Assembly: GCA_012516125.1 (NCBI GenBank) | Contig: JAAYXB010000027.1 | Span: 38,093-102,092, forward strand | From: Bacillota bacterium | GTDB taxonomy: Bacteria; Bacillota; SHA-98; UBA4971 | Length of the DNA stretch: 64,000 nt | Direction of reading: 5' to 3' | In this document: positions 35,143 to 44,254 of the stretch, one piece after another | Layout of the letters: each line of letters opens with the position of its first letter | Numbering within the stretch: position 1 is the first letter of the stretch | Notes under the pieces: generated by a model | The model's input: only the letters and a program-made list of their open reading frames with translations | Told to the model about the DNA's origin: nothing | Databases searched by the model: none | Made by a program: the position numbers and the translations under genes

Positions 35143-36129
35143 CTACATCGCTGCGAGTTTTCCTCTGATGAGCGCCAGAACACAGGTGGCTGCCTCATTC
35201 ACCGACGAAAGCGTCCCGAGGTCGACCCATTCGATCCGCGGATCGGCGCGAAACCACGTGAGCTGCCGCTTGGCGTAGCGCCTGGTGTTTCGCTTGATGG
35301 TCTCCACTGCGTCCGCCAGCGAGCACTTCCCCTGCAGGTGCTCGACGATTTCTTTATAGCCCAGGGCTTGCCCGGCCGTGAGGGCCCGCTCGTACCCCCG
35401 TTCGAGCAGGCGCCGGGTCTCGTCCACGAGGCCCTGCTCGATCATGGTGTCGCAGCGCCGGTCTATGCGTTCGTAGAGGGCCTTCCTGTCGCGGACGAGC
35501 CCTATCATCACCAGTCTATCAACGCGCATCTTCCCTCCCCCGCTCTTGCGCCACATCTCGGAGATGGGCCGCCCGGTGGTGGCGTGAACCTCGAGGGCGC
35601 GGATGATACGGCGCGCATCGTTGGGGTGTATCCGGCGAGCAGCCACAGGATCCACTTCCGCGAGCCTCGCATGGAGTGCCGGGGCGCCGTGCAGCTCGGC
35701 CTCCTCCTCCAGTTCTCTGCGCAGTTCGCGCGAGGCGCCTTCCCACGGAAATAGAAAGCCGTCAACGACTGCCTTCACGTAAAGCCCGGTGCCGCCCACG
35801 AGAAGGGGAACTCGTCCGCGGGCCGCGATGTCGTCGATGGCGGCCCGTGCGAGTTCCTGGAATCGAGCCACGTTGAAGGTTTCGTTGGGGTCAACCACGT
35901 CGATGAGATGGTGGGGCACCCGCGCGCGCTCCGAAGCGCTGGGCTTGGCCGTGCCGATGTCCATGTAGCGGTACACCTGCATGGAGTCGCAGGACACGAT
36001 CTCCCCGCCCAGCCTGGACGCGACCTCGATGGACACGTCGGTCTTGCCTACCGCCGTGGGGCCCACTATGACCACAAGGATGTCCGGGGATCGGTGCCTG
36101 TCAGGTTGTCGGCTTACGGATCTCGGCAT
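35143..36129 (-). CDS. miaA: tRNA dimethylallyltransferase MiaA
   Basis: 328 residues. The P-loop [20 protein letters not shown], the [17 protein letters not shown] substrate loop, and [20 protein letters not shown] and [16 protein letters not shown] are MiaA hallmarks. It adds the dimethylallyl group to A37 of tRNAs reading UNN codons, which MiaB (40864) then methylthiolates. It lies between mutL and hfq. Confidence 0.97.
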   Translation of the reverse strand: MPRSVSRQPDRHRSPDILVVIVGPTAVGKTDVSIEVASRLGGEIVSCDSMQVYRYMDIGTAKPSASERARVPHHLIDVVDPNETFNVARFQELARAAIDDIAARGRVPLLVGGTGLYVKAVVDGFLFPWEGASRELRRELEEEAELHGAPALHARLAEVDPVAARRIHPNDARRIIRALEVHATTGRPISEMWRKSGGGKMRVDRLVMIGLVRDRKALYERIDRRCDTMIEQGLVDETRRLLERGYERALTAGQALGYKEIVEHLQGKCSLADAVETIKRNTRRYAKRQLTWFRADPRIEWVDLGTLSSVNEAATCVLALIRGKLAAM

Positions 36130-36299
36130 CTGTTGCTCCTTCGTTCCTGTTATTATCTTGCGCTACTTCGCGCTGCGTCTCGCCGCTTCGTGGGCTCATC
36201 AGCCTGTTCTCCGCGCGCTTGCGTTCGCACGCCGGGCACGCGCTCGATGCCGAGGACGCGCGCCTGCCCCCGGTACCCGCACGCGGGCCGGCACGAGTC

Positions 36300-38186
36300 T
36301 CACGCCCGGCGAAACGCCCGCTCCAGCTCTGCCCGGCTTATCCTGAGGACGGTGGGCCGCCCGTGCGGGCACGAGTACGGGTCGCCCGCCCCCGCGAGAT
36401 CCGCGAGGAGCCTTTCGATCTCCGGCGGTTCCAGGGCGCGGTGGGCCTTTACCGCAGCCCTGCACGCGACCTCCGCCGCGACACGCGCGAGCAAATCCGG
36501 GACGTCGCGTCCGCTGCCCTCCGCGTCGTCACAGCACGCCTCGAGCGACTCCTGAACGACCCTGGCCACATCACAGGACCCGCGCAAAGCGCCCAGCGCA
36601 GACGGAACCCCCCGGAGGAGCAGCGACGACTGCCCGAACGGCTCCAGCAGAAATCCGATCTTCGCAAGCTCTCCGAGGACCGCCGGGACGCGAGACGCCG
36701 CGCGCGGCGATAGCTCCAGCGTCGTCGGGATGAGGGTCTGCACCTCGGGCTTGCCGCTCGAAAGCCCGGCGAGGACCGCTTCATACAGGATGCGCTCGTG
36801 CGCAGCATGCTGGTCGATTATCACAAGATCATTGCCGTCTGTGGCGAGGATATACGTGCCCATGAACACCCCCAGCGGGGCAAAGCTTACCCGGGCCCCG
36901 TCTTGCGCATGGGGCCGGGAGGAATGAGGGCGCGGTTGGAACCGGGCGGTCGCGCCTCGACTGGGGCTGGGGACAGCTTCGGCCTGGACATCCGGTGGGT
37001 GGAGACCGCCGCCATAGAGTGCCCCTGGCCCGCCCGTCCACGCGAGCTCCAGTCCGTCGGCGGGCGCGGCGTGGTAGTCGCCCGTGCTGTCGCGGGCGAC
37101 TCCTGCGGTCGCGCCACCCGTCTCTGGGGCATGCCCGAGCTTCCGGCCGAGGTCCGGCGCTGCTCCCGTCGAGCGCAGCGCGGACGCCGCCGCCTGCGCG
37201 GCAAGCTGGAACACTTCGTGACCGGCGGAGAACCTTACTTCTCTTTTCGCCGGGTGCACGTTCACGTCGATTGACGTCGGGTCGGTCGAGATCCACAGGA
37301 AGATCGCGGGATATCGGCCCGCCGGAAGCCTCCTGCCGTATGCGTTCTCGATGGCCCGCACTATCGCGGGCGCCGCGACGGGCCTTCCGTTCACGAAAAC
37401 GCACTGGGTATCGCGGTTTGCCCTGGACACATCGGGGGGAGATATGAACCCCTCAATGCTCGTCCGCGCCGTCCCTGCCACGATCGGAAGCAGGACCTTC
37501 GCAAGGCCCGCGCCATAGAGCGACGCGATGGCTGCACGCCTGTCCCCGCTCTGCTCTCCGCCCTGCCCTCCCTGGGCGAGCAGAACCTCCCGCCCGCCCT
37601 GGATCAGCCGAAACCTCACCTTTGGCCACGCCAGGGCGAGCTTTGCCACGGCGTCATGGATGTGGTCGAACTCCGTCGCGGGGCGTCTCTGGAACTTGCG
37701 TCTTGCGGGGGTGTTGAAAAAGAGATCACGACAGGTCACAGCCGTGCCGACGGGTGACGGCACGTCCTCCTCCAGGACGAGCGTGCCACCCTCGTAAACG
37801 ATTCTCGTGCCCGCCGTATCCCCGTTGCGGCGCGTTACAAGCTCCACTCGGGCGACCGCGGCGATGCTTGCGAGGGCCTCCCCCCTGAACCCCATGGTGA
37901 GGATACCCTGGAGATCGGACGCTCGGCGGATTTTGCTCGTGGCGTGCCTGAGAAAAGCCATTTTCGCATCGCGCCTGCTCATGCCGCAGCCGTTGTCGCT
38001 CACCCTGATGAATTCGCCCGGCGCGCCGCGAAGCTCAACGGTTATGGCGGAGGCTCCCGCGTCGATGGAGTTCTCCAGGAGCTCCTTCACGACAGATGCA
38101 GGGCGCTCTATCACTTCACCCGCGGCGATCTTGTTGATGGTCTCGTCGTCGAGGACGACGATGGTTTCATCCTGTCCTTCGCTCAC
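36300..38186 (-). CDS. mutL: DNA mismatch repair protein MutL
   Basis: 628 residues. The GHKL ATPase motifs are IAAGEVIERPASVVKELLEN with SIDAGAS, DNGCGM, TMGFRGEALASIAAVARVEL and GTAVTCRDLFFNTPARRKF. The C-terminal dimerisation domain has DQHAAHERILYEAV and ACRAAVKAHRALEPPEIERL; the endonuclease motif DQHAAHERILYE is intact. GTG 38186 overlaps the mutS stop as GTGA, which fixes the start; the frame open before it is non-coding. The interdomain linker is long and Pro/Gly/Ala-rich. Confidence 0.96.
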   Translation of the reverse strand: MSEGQDETIVVLDDETINKIAAGEVIERPASVVKELLENSIDAGASAITVELRGAPGEFIRVSDNGCGMSRRDAKMAFLRHATSKIRRASDLQGILTMGFRGEALASIAAVARVELVTRRNGDTAGTRIVYEGGTLVLEEDVPSPVGTAVTCRDLFFNTPARRKFQRRPATEFDHIHDAVAKLALAWPKVRFRLIQGGREVLLAQGGQGGEQSGDRRAAIASLYGAGLAKVLLPIVAGTARTSIEGFISPPDVSRANRDTQCVFVNGRPVAAPAIVRAIENAYGRRLPAGRYPAIFLWISTDPTSIDVNVHPAKREVRFSAGHEVFQLAAQAAASALRSTGAAPDLGRKLGHAPETGGATAGVARDSTGDYHAAPADGLELAWTGGPGALYGGGLHPPDVQAEAVPSPSRGATARFQPRPHSSRPHAQDGARVSFAPLGVFMGTYILATDGNDLVIIDQHAAHERILYEAVLAGLSSGKPEVQTLIPTTLELSPRAASRVPAVLGELAKIGFLLEPFGQSSLLLRGVPSALGALRGSCDVARVVQESLEACCDDAEGSGRDVPDLLARVAAEVACRAAVKAHRALEPPEIERLLADLAGAGDPYSCPHGRPTVLRISRAELERAFRRA

Positions 38187-40867
38187 GCGTCCCCGTTCCC
38201 CCCTGCCATCGCTTTGAGCTCCGCGAGTTTCTGGAGCGCCTCGATAGGCGTCATCCTGTTTATGTCGAGCGCCCGAAGCTGGGCAAGGATTTCCTCGCAT
38301 ACCGAACTCGCGCCCCCCTGGCACGTAGAGCATGCCGCAACGTCCTGCCCCTGCCCCTGTCCCTGCCCCTGTCCCCCGCCGCTGCCTCCCTCGCCGCCTG
38401 GGTCCATCAGCATGGCAAGCAGGCTCATCTGCTGCGGCCTTGAGGGGCTCCGCTTCTCAAGCTCCCGCAGAATCGCGCTTGCCCGCCTCACGACCTCGCC
38501 GGGCATGCCGGCCATCCGCGCGACGTTTATCCCATAGCTCTTATCGCACCCGCCCGGGACCAGCCTGAACAGGAAAACGACCTCGCCGCCCCGCTCCTCG
38601 GCTTCGACACGAAAGTTCCTCACGCGCGGGAGCCTGTCGGCAAGCTCCGTCAGCTCGTGGAAGTGGGTCGTGAATATGGTCTTCGCGCCAACCCTGTTGT
38701 GCAGGTATTCGATGACTGCCTGGGCGATGGCCATCCCGTCGTAAGTGCTCGTGCCCCTCCCGAGCTCGTCGATGAAGATGAGGGTCTTCTCCGTCGCCTG
38801 GGCCAGGATGGCTGCGGTCTGGAGAAGCTCCACCATGAACGTGGACTTGCCTGAGGCGATCTCCTCGCTGGACCCGGCCCGCACCGCGATCCTATCGGTA
38901 AGCGGGATACGCGCCGACGCGGCCGGTACGAAGCTCCCCACGTGCGCCATGAGAACGATGAGGAGCACCGACTTGCCAAGGGTGCTCTTGCCGGCCATGT
39001 TCGGTCCGGTGAGTACCATGGTCTGGCAGTCATCCGGGTCGAGTCGGACGTCGTTCGGGACGAACGCCCCGGCGGGGAGGGCTGCCTCGACAACCGGATG
39101 CCGGGCGCCCACTATCTCGAGCTCCCCGCCCTCGTGCACCGTCGGCCTCACGTACCCGCAGGACGCCGCCACCTCCGCCAGGCTTGCGAACACATCGGCC
39201 TCCGCAAGCGCCCTCGCCGCCTCCTGGATCCTCGCTATCTCGCGCGCCACCCGCGCCCGCACGTCGCAAAAGAGCTCGTACTCCAGCCGCGACATATGGT
39301 CCTTCGCCTTAAGGATGATGGCCTCGTGCTCCTTGAGCTCGGGTGTGATGAATCGCTCCGCGCCCGAAAGGGTCTGCTTTCGGACCCAGCCTTTCGGCAC
39401 GAGGTGCAGGTTGGGACGGGTGACCTCTATGTAGTATCCGAATACCTGGTTGTACCCGACCTTCAGGGACTTGATACCAGTCCGCTCTCTCTGCGTCGCT
39501 TCCAGCGAGGCGAGGAATTCCCGGCTCCTCGCGCTCGTCCTGCGCAGCTCGTCGAGCTCCTCGTTGTAGCCATCCCGGATTATGCCTCCCTCCGTGAGGA
39601 CGGCAGGCGGGTCGTCAGAGATGGCGCCCGCGATGAGCTCGCGCACGTCCGAAAGGTCGCCGAGCCTCGCCGCAAGCTCGCGCAGGGCCTCGCAACTCGC
39701 CCGGCCGAGGACCTCCCGCGCATCCGGGATGGCCGCGAAAGATTCAGCAAGCGCCACGAGGTCGCGCGCTCCCGCCGTGCCCGTCGAGACCCTCGCGGCG
39801 AGCCTCTCCATGTCGCGCACTGCCGCGAGCGCCCGCCGGAGGTCGGCCCGCGCTATGACGTCTTTCGTGAGCTCCTCGACGGCGTCCAGCCTCCGGCCTA
39901 TCTCGGCGATGTCCTGCGAGGGCTTGTCCAGCCATCTTCGGAGGAGCCTCGCTCCCATGGACGTAACGGTGCGATCCAGCACGTCGAGCAAGGTGCGCCC
40001 CCGTCGGCGCTCTCGGATGGGGTCGGATATCTCCAGGCTTCGCCTGGTCTCAGGGTCAAGGCCCATGGCATCTCCGCAGGAGTATGCTCTGAGGACGCTC
40101 ATGTGCGCGAGCGAGGTCATCTGCGTCCTCTGGAGGTAAAGGAGGACCACCCCCGCGGCCTGAACGCCGGCTGGGTACTCAAGCGCCCCCGAGGACTCGA
40201 GCGCGGTGGAGCCGAACTGCTCTTCGACTGCCCTCGTCGCTGCGGTGGGCGACGCCCCGATATCGTCGCACTGCGTGAGCGCCATGCCTTCGAGTCTGCG
40301 CAGCGCCTCCATGAGGCGGACGTCCTTCGCCGCGTCCGGCGGGATGAGGCACTCCCTCGGCGCAAGCCTCGCCACCTCGGCAAGGATGATATCCTGCGCT
40401 CGCTGGCCCGCTGCCTCGGTGATGGAGAACTCCCCCGTGGACACGTCCGTCACCGCGAGGCCGATGGCGCGGCCACGCACGACCAACGCTGCGAGATAGT
40501 TGTTGGACTTCGCGTCCAGGAACTCAGGATCGGTCACGGTGCCGGGCGTGACGACCCGGGTGACCTCGCGCCTCACGATCTGCCTGCCGGGGCCGGGCAT
40601 CTCCATCTGGTCGCACACCGCGACCTTGTAACCGCTATCCACGAGCCGAGCAATATAGGCCTGCGCGGCGTGGTAAGGGACGCCGCACATGGGCATCCTG
40701 TTGCCCTTCCCCGTCTCGCGCGATGTCAGGGTTATCTCGAGCACCCGCGACGCGATCTCGGCGTCCTCGTTGAACATCTCGTAGAAATCGCCCAGCCTGA
40801 ACATGAGTATGGCGTCGGGGTACCTCGCCTTTATGGCCCGGTACTGCTGGAGCATCGGGGTGGTCAA
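38183..40867 (-). CDS. mutS: DNA mismatch repair protein MutS
   Basis: 894 residues. The mismatch-recognition motif FRLGDFYEMFNEDAEIASRV is near the N-terminus (Phe-x-Glu present as FYE). A clamp and lever follow, with ATPase VLTGPNMAGKSTLGKSVLLI, FIDELGRGTSTYDGMAIAQA and TTHFHELTELADRL. It detects mispairs and loads MutL. TTG 40867 overlaps the miaB stop as TTGA with AGGTGG upstream; an ATG four codons later is the alternative. A Gly/Gln repeat (GGGQGQGQGQGQ) lies in the C-terminal linker. Confidence 0.95.
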   Translation of the reverse strand: MTTPMLQQYRAIKARYPDAILMFRLGDFYEMFNEDAEIASRVLEITLTSRETGKGNRMPMCGVPYHAAQAYIARLVDSGYKVAVCDQMEMPGPGRQIVRREVTRVVTPGTVTDPEFLDAKSNNYLAALVVRGRAIGLAVTDVSTGEFSITEAAGQRAQDIILAEVARLAPRECLIPPDAAKDVRLMEALRRLEGMALTQCDDIGASPTAATRAVEEQFGSTALESSGALEYPAGVQAAGVVLLYLQRTQMTSLAHMSVLRAYSCGDAMGLDPETRRSLEISDPIRERRRGRTLLDVLDRTVTSMGARLLRRWLDKPSQDIAEIGRRLDAVEELTKDVIARADLRRALAAVRDMERLAARVSTGTAGARDLVALAESFAAIPDAREVLGRASCEALRELAARLGDLSDVRELIAGAISDDPPAVLTEGGIIRDGYNEELDELRRTSARSREFLASLEATQRERTGIKSLKVGYNQVFGYYIEVTRPNLHLVPKGWVRKQTLSGAERFITPELKEHEAIILKAKDHMSRLEYELFCDVRARVAREIARIQEAARALAEADVFASLAEVAASCGYVRPTVHEGGELEIVGARHPVVEAALPAGAFVPNDVRLDPDDCQTMVLTGPNMAGKSTLGKSVLLIVLMAHVGSFVPAASARIPLTDRIAVRAGSSEEIASGKSTFMVELLQTAAILAQATEKTLIFIDELGRGTSTYDGMAIAQAVIEYLHNRVGAKTIFTTHFHELTELADRLPRVRNFRVEAEERGGEVVFLFRLVPGGCDKSYGINVARMAGMPGEVVRRASAILRELEKRSPSRPQQMSLLAMLMDPGGEGGSGGGQGQGQGQGQDVAACSTCQGGASSVCEEILAQLRALDINRMTPIEALQKLAELKAMAGGNGDA

Positions 40868-42186
40868 GCGTCCACCACCTCGCCGATCTGCGTCCAAGCC
40901 TGGGGTTTCGTGATCCTTACCTTGACGAGGTTGCCCTTGCGCACGCGGTCGTCGCGGGGGAAGATCACGAGCTTATTCGTGCGCGTTCGTCCCGCTAGCA
41001 TGGCGGGGTTCGTCTTGCTTTCTCCTTCCACGAGGACCTCGACGATCTTGCCCGCAAGGCCCCTGTTGATCTCCACGGTGATGGCCTCCTGCACCTCGAT
41101 GAGCCGCTGTATCCTCTCGCTCTTCACATCCTCAGGAACCTGGTCCTCCATGCGGGCGGCGGCCGTGCCGCGACGTGGCGAGAACACAAACGTGAAGGCG
41201 GAGTCGAACCGCACCTCCTGAACTACTTTCAGCGTCTCGAGAAAGTCCTCCTCGGTTTCGCCTGGGAAGCCCACGATAAGGTCAGTGGTTATCGAGGAGC
41301 CAGGAACGGTCTTGCGGATGCGGCGCACGAGATCGAGGTACTGCGCCTGCGTGTAGCCCCTGTTCATGCGTGCGAGCACCCTGTCGGACCCGGCCTGAAG
41401 GGGCAGGTGGAAGTGCTCGCAGACCGTCCGAGAGGCTGCAATCGTGTCGATGAGCTTCTGGGAGAAATCCCTTGGGTGGCTCGTGGTGTAACGGATCCTG
41501 TATATGCCAGGCGTCCCGTCGAGCGTCTGCAGGAGGTCGGCGAAATCGCGGCCGTCTCCGAGATCACGCCCATAGGAGTTCACGTTCTGGCCGAGGAGGA
41601 CGACCTCACGATAGCCGGCCCTCCCGAGGCTCCTGACCTCCTCGACTATGTCCTCGAACCTGCGGCTCCTCTCACGGCCCCGCACATAGGGCACGATGCA
41701 GTATGAGCAGAAGTTGTTGCAGCCATACATGATCGTGACCCATGCGGAGACAGCGTCAGCGCGGCGCACGGGGAGATGCTCAACTATGCCGCCCTCCTCG
41801 TCCCAAACCTCGACCGCCTTGTGGCCTGCCTCCACCCTGTCGAGAAGCGCGGGCAGACGGTGGAGGTTCATGGTGCCGAACACGAGGTCCACATGGGGCA
41901 GCCTTGATGCTATGCGCTCCGCCTCGCCTTCCTGCTGTACCATGCACCCGCAGATACCGATGATAAGATCGGGGTTGCCCCGCTTCAGCCGCTTGAGGTC
42001 GGCGACACGTCCGTAAACCTTTCTCTCGGGATTCTCCCGGACACAGCAAGTGTTGAAGATGATAAGATCGGCTTCCTCGGGCGCGTCGGCCGCAATGTAG
42101 CCCCGCTCCTCGAGCATCCCGGCGATTATCTCCGAGTCATGCTCGTTCATCTGGCACCCGAAGGTCTGAATGAAGTACTTCCGCAT
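40864..42186 (-). CDS. miaB: tRNA-2-methylthio-N6-dimethylallyladenosine synthase MiaB
   Basis: 440 residues. The N-terminal UPF0004 domain has TFGCQMNEHDSEIIAGMLEE, with auxiliary-cluster Cys at FNTCCVRENPE and GICGCMVQQEGE. The radical SAM domain has MYGCNNFCSYCIVPYVRGRE (CxxxCxxC), and a C-terminal TRAM domain is present. It adds methylthio to i6A37, downstream of MiaA. It lies ahead of mutS in the same operon. Confidence 0.97.
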   Translation of the reverse strand: MRKYFIQTFGCQMNEHDSEIIAGMLEERGYIAADAPEEADLIIFNTCCVRENPERKVYGRVADLKRLKRGNPDLIIGICGCMVQQEGEAERIASRLPHVDLVFGTMNLHRLPALLDRVEAGHKAVEVWDEEGGIVEHLPVRRADAVSAWVTIMYGCNNFCSYCIVPYVRGRERSRRFEDIVEEVRSLGRAGYREVVLLGQNVNSYGRDLGDGRDFADLLQTLDGTPGIYRIRYTTSHPRDFSQKLIDTIAASRTVCEHFHLPLQAGSDRVLARMNRGYTQAQYLDLVRRIRKTVPGSSITTDLIVGFPGETEEDFLETLKVVQEVRFDSAFTFVFSPRRGTAAARMEDQVPEDVKSERIQRLIEVQEAITVEINRGLAGKIVEVLVEGESKTNPAMLAGRTRTNKLVIFPRDDRVRKGNLVKVRITKPQAWTQIGEVVDA

Positions 42187-42208
42187 CGTCCCGTCCTCTC
42201 AACCTGCA

Positions 42209-42251
42209 TAGTTCGTCAGCCGTATAGTCCGTCAGCCGTGTGGTTCGTCAG
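42209..42251. repeat. 16-base tandem repeat upstream of miaB
   Basis: TAGTTCGTCAGCCGTA, TAGTCCGTCAGCCGTG and a partial TGGTTCGTCAG lie in tandem, 22-65 bases before the miaB start. No protein is encoded. They could be binding sites or slippage products. Confidence 0.6.
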
Positions 42252-42283
42252 AAGAGCCAATCCAATTCTAGCATACATTCGAA

Positions 42284-42381
42284 GCGCGGAGAACTGTGAT
42301 CTGGCTCCGGAGTCCGCCCTGCTGGCTTTTCGCGCGCGGAGAACTTCGATGGGGTTCTGGAGTCCTCCCCGCCGGTCTTCC
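42284..42381. repeat. 50-base direct repeat, two copies, between spoVB and miaB
   Basis: GCGCGGAGAACT begins at 42284 and again at 42334, each continuing through a GGAGTCC or GGAGTCCTCC segment to a GCTGG/GCCGG end, with about 70 % identity. The region 42187-42549 between miaB and spoVB otherwise shows only a weak 91-codon frame with no ribosome-binding site. Confidence 0.5.
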
Positions 42382-42549
42382 ATGAAGGATGCCTCCGACA
42401 ACCATGAAAGGTCCGCCGTCTGTGAATCAGGCAATTCCATGAGACTTACAGTTTGCAACACCAACAATCCCCGAACGACTTCCCGTCGCAAACGACTTCG
42501 AGTTTGCGCGGGTCGCGGTTACGGCACATGAGGATCCTGCGCAGGTGGG

Positions 42550-44193
42550 CTACCTCCGGAGGATGCCTGCTTTCCGGAGCGCGCGGGCGAGCGGATGGCC
42601 GATGAGAGGGACGACGGCGACCTCACGGTAGGCAAGCTCGCCGAGAACGATAAGGACGATCCCGTACACAAGGACACCTGCGACGATCGCCACAACGGTC
42701 GAAACCGAACTGTTATAGGTATACCCGAGCAACACTCGGTACACGCTGCTGACGGCCGGGACCATCACTGCGCACCCTGCGAAAGCTCGCCACCCAGCGC
42801 CGAGAAGCCGGAAGCCCTCGCCTGTGACGTTGCCTACGGCAATGGTGTTGAGCACGCCAGCCACAAGGAACGCAAGGCCCGTGCCGAAGGCGGCGCCCCG
42901 GATTCCGATCCCGGGCATCGCGGTGAGGACGTAGTTGACGCCGCCTGCCACCAGGGCGCCGATGAGCCCGTTTCTCGCGGGTACCAGCACCCTGCCGGAG
43001 CCGTTCAGGACCCCTGCCGTGGTTTGCTGGAGGCAGAAGAACAGCGATGCAAACGCCATCGCCGAGAGGGGTGCCCCGCCCGCGGGGTCGTTGAAAAGCA
43101 GCGCGCATATCTGGGTGGGAAGCACCGCAAGCCCCGCGGCTGCCGGGAGGCCTATCACAAGGGCGCTTCTCACGGCCTGTCGCGCAAGGCCCCTTGCCCG
43201 ACGCATCTCACCGCCGGCATCAGCCGCCGCCACCTGCGGCACCAGGCTCGTGGCGACTGCCGCGGTGACCACGCCCGGGAGAGCCACGAGCCCCACCGCC
43301 ATCACCGCGAGATGCCCATACAGCCTCGTGGCCTCGGCTACAGGGAACCCTGCCTGCTGGAGCCGGGCGGGGACGATTGCAGCATTAAGGGCATCGAGCA
43401 GTGGAAGGGCGAGCGCGGCAACGGTGGCGGGGCCGGCAAGGGACAGAAGCTGTGAGAGGGTCTTCCCCGGAGTGACGTGCCGGTCACTTACAGAGCCTCG
43501 GCGCGCCCGCGCTCGCCTTTCGGTGGGCCGCCTCCGCCGCGCGGCCGCGGCGAGACCCTCCCTGGCCGTTCTTATGTAAAGCGCTGCCAGTAGAAGGAGG
43601 CCGACGGCCGCGCCCGCGCAGCTGCCCGCGGCCGCCCCGGCAGCGGCCCACTGCACGCCCCTCGGGAGGAACGCATACGCGAGGCCCAGGCCCACCATCA
43701 CCCTGACAACCTGCTCCGCCACGTGAGACGCGGCGGTCGGTATCATGGTCCGGTGGCCCTGAAAGTAGCCACGAAGCGCGCCCGAAACCGCGGTCAGCGC
43801 CAGCGCGGGAGAGAGGTACTTCATGGGGAAGTACGCCCGGGGGTCCCTGACAACGATTGCGCTCAAGAAACCTGCTCCTGTATACAAGACCGCGGAGAGC
43901 GCCACCCCGACGGGGATGACGAATGCGAGGCACACCAGGAGGACCTGTCTTGCGCCATCCCGGTCATCCCGTGCCAGACGTTCGGCCACCAGCTTAGACG
44001 TGGCGACGGGGAGCCCGGACACGCAGAGCACGAGCGCCATGGCGAACACTGGAGATGCCATGTGAAGGAGGCCGACCCCCTCGGCACCGATGAGCCGGGC
44101 GAGGGGTATGGTGAAAAGAGCCCCGAACGCTTTCGTAATGATCGCGGCGGCCACAAGGATGGCGGTGCCTTTGAGAAACGATTGAGATTTCAT
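42550..44193 (-). CDS. spoVB: Polysaccharide/oligosaccharide flippase, stage V sporulation protein B type
   Basis: 547 residues with about fourteen hydrophobic segments. FLKGTAILVAAAIITKAFGA and LARLIGAEGVGLLHMASPVF at the N-terminus and ALRGYFQGHRTMIPTAASHV are typical of the SpoVB/MurJ branch of the MVF/MATE-like flippases. In Bacillus SpoVB is required for spore cortex synthesis, moving lipid-linked precursors. A basic, Arg-rich cytoplasmic loop (RRRRPTERRARARRG) interrupts the middle. It precedes miaB on the same strand, with a 360-base gap. Confidence 0.85.
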   Translation of the reverse strand: MKSQSFLKGTAILVAAAIITKAFGALFTIPLARLIGAEGVGLLHMASPVFAMALVLCVSGLPVATSKLVAERLARDDRDGARQVLLVCLAFVIPVGVALSAVLYTGAGFLSAIVVRDPRAYFPMKYLSPALALTAVSGALRGYFQGHRTMIPTAASHVAEQVVRVMVGLGLAYAFLPRGVQWAAAGAAAGSCAGAAVGLLLLAALYIRTAREGLAAAARRRRPTERRARARRGSVSDRHVTPGKTLSQLLSLAGPATVAALALPLLDALNAAIVPARLQQAGFPVAEATRLYGHLAVMAVGLVALPGVVTAAVATSLVPQVAAADAGGEMRRARGLARQAVRSALVIGLPAAAGLAVLPTQICALLFNDPAGGAPLSAMAFASLFFCLQQTTAGVLNGSGRVLVPARNGLIGALVAGGVNYVLTAMPGIGIRGAAFGTGLAFLVAGVLNTIAVGNVTGEGFRLLGAGWRAFAGCAVMVPAVSSVYRVLLGYTYNSSVSTVVAIVAGVLVYGIVLIVLGELAYREVAVVPLIGHPLARALRKAGILRR

Positions 44194-44254
44194 GGCGGTA
44201 CCGTACCTATGACAGGGGGTCCGCCATCATGCCTGGAGTTTACCTGTCGCAAGG

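Noticed and set aside
38942..41221. 759-codon open frame on the plus strand
   Set aside because: It lies entirely opposite mutS and miaB; Arg/His/Leu-rich composition is a GC-rich antisense artefact.
42216..42491. 91-codon minus-strand frame between spoVB and miaB
   Set aside because: It is formed over the two direct repeats and has no ribosome-binding site or known homology.
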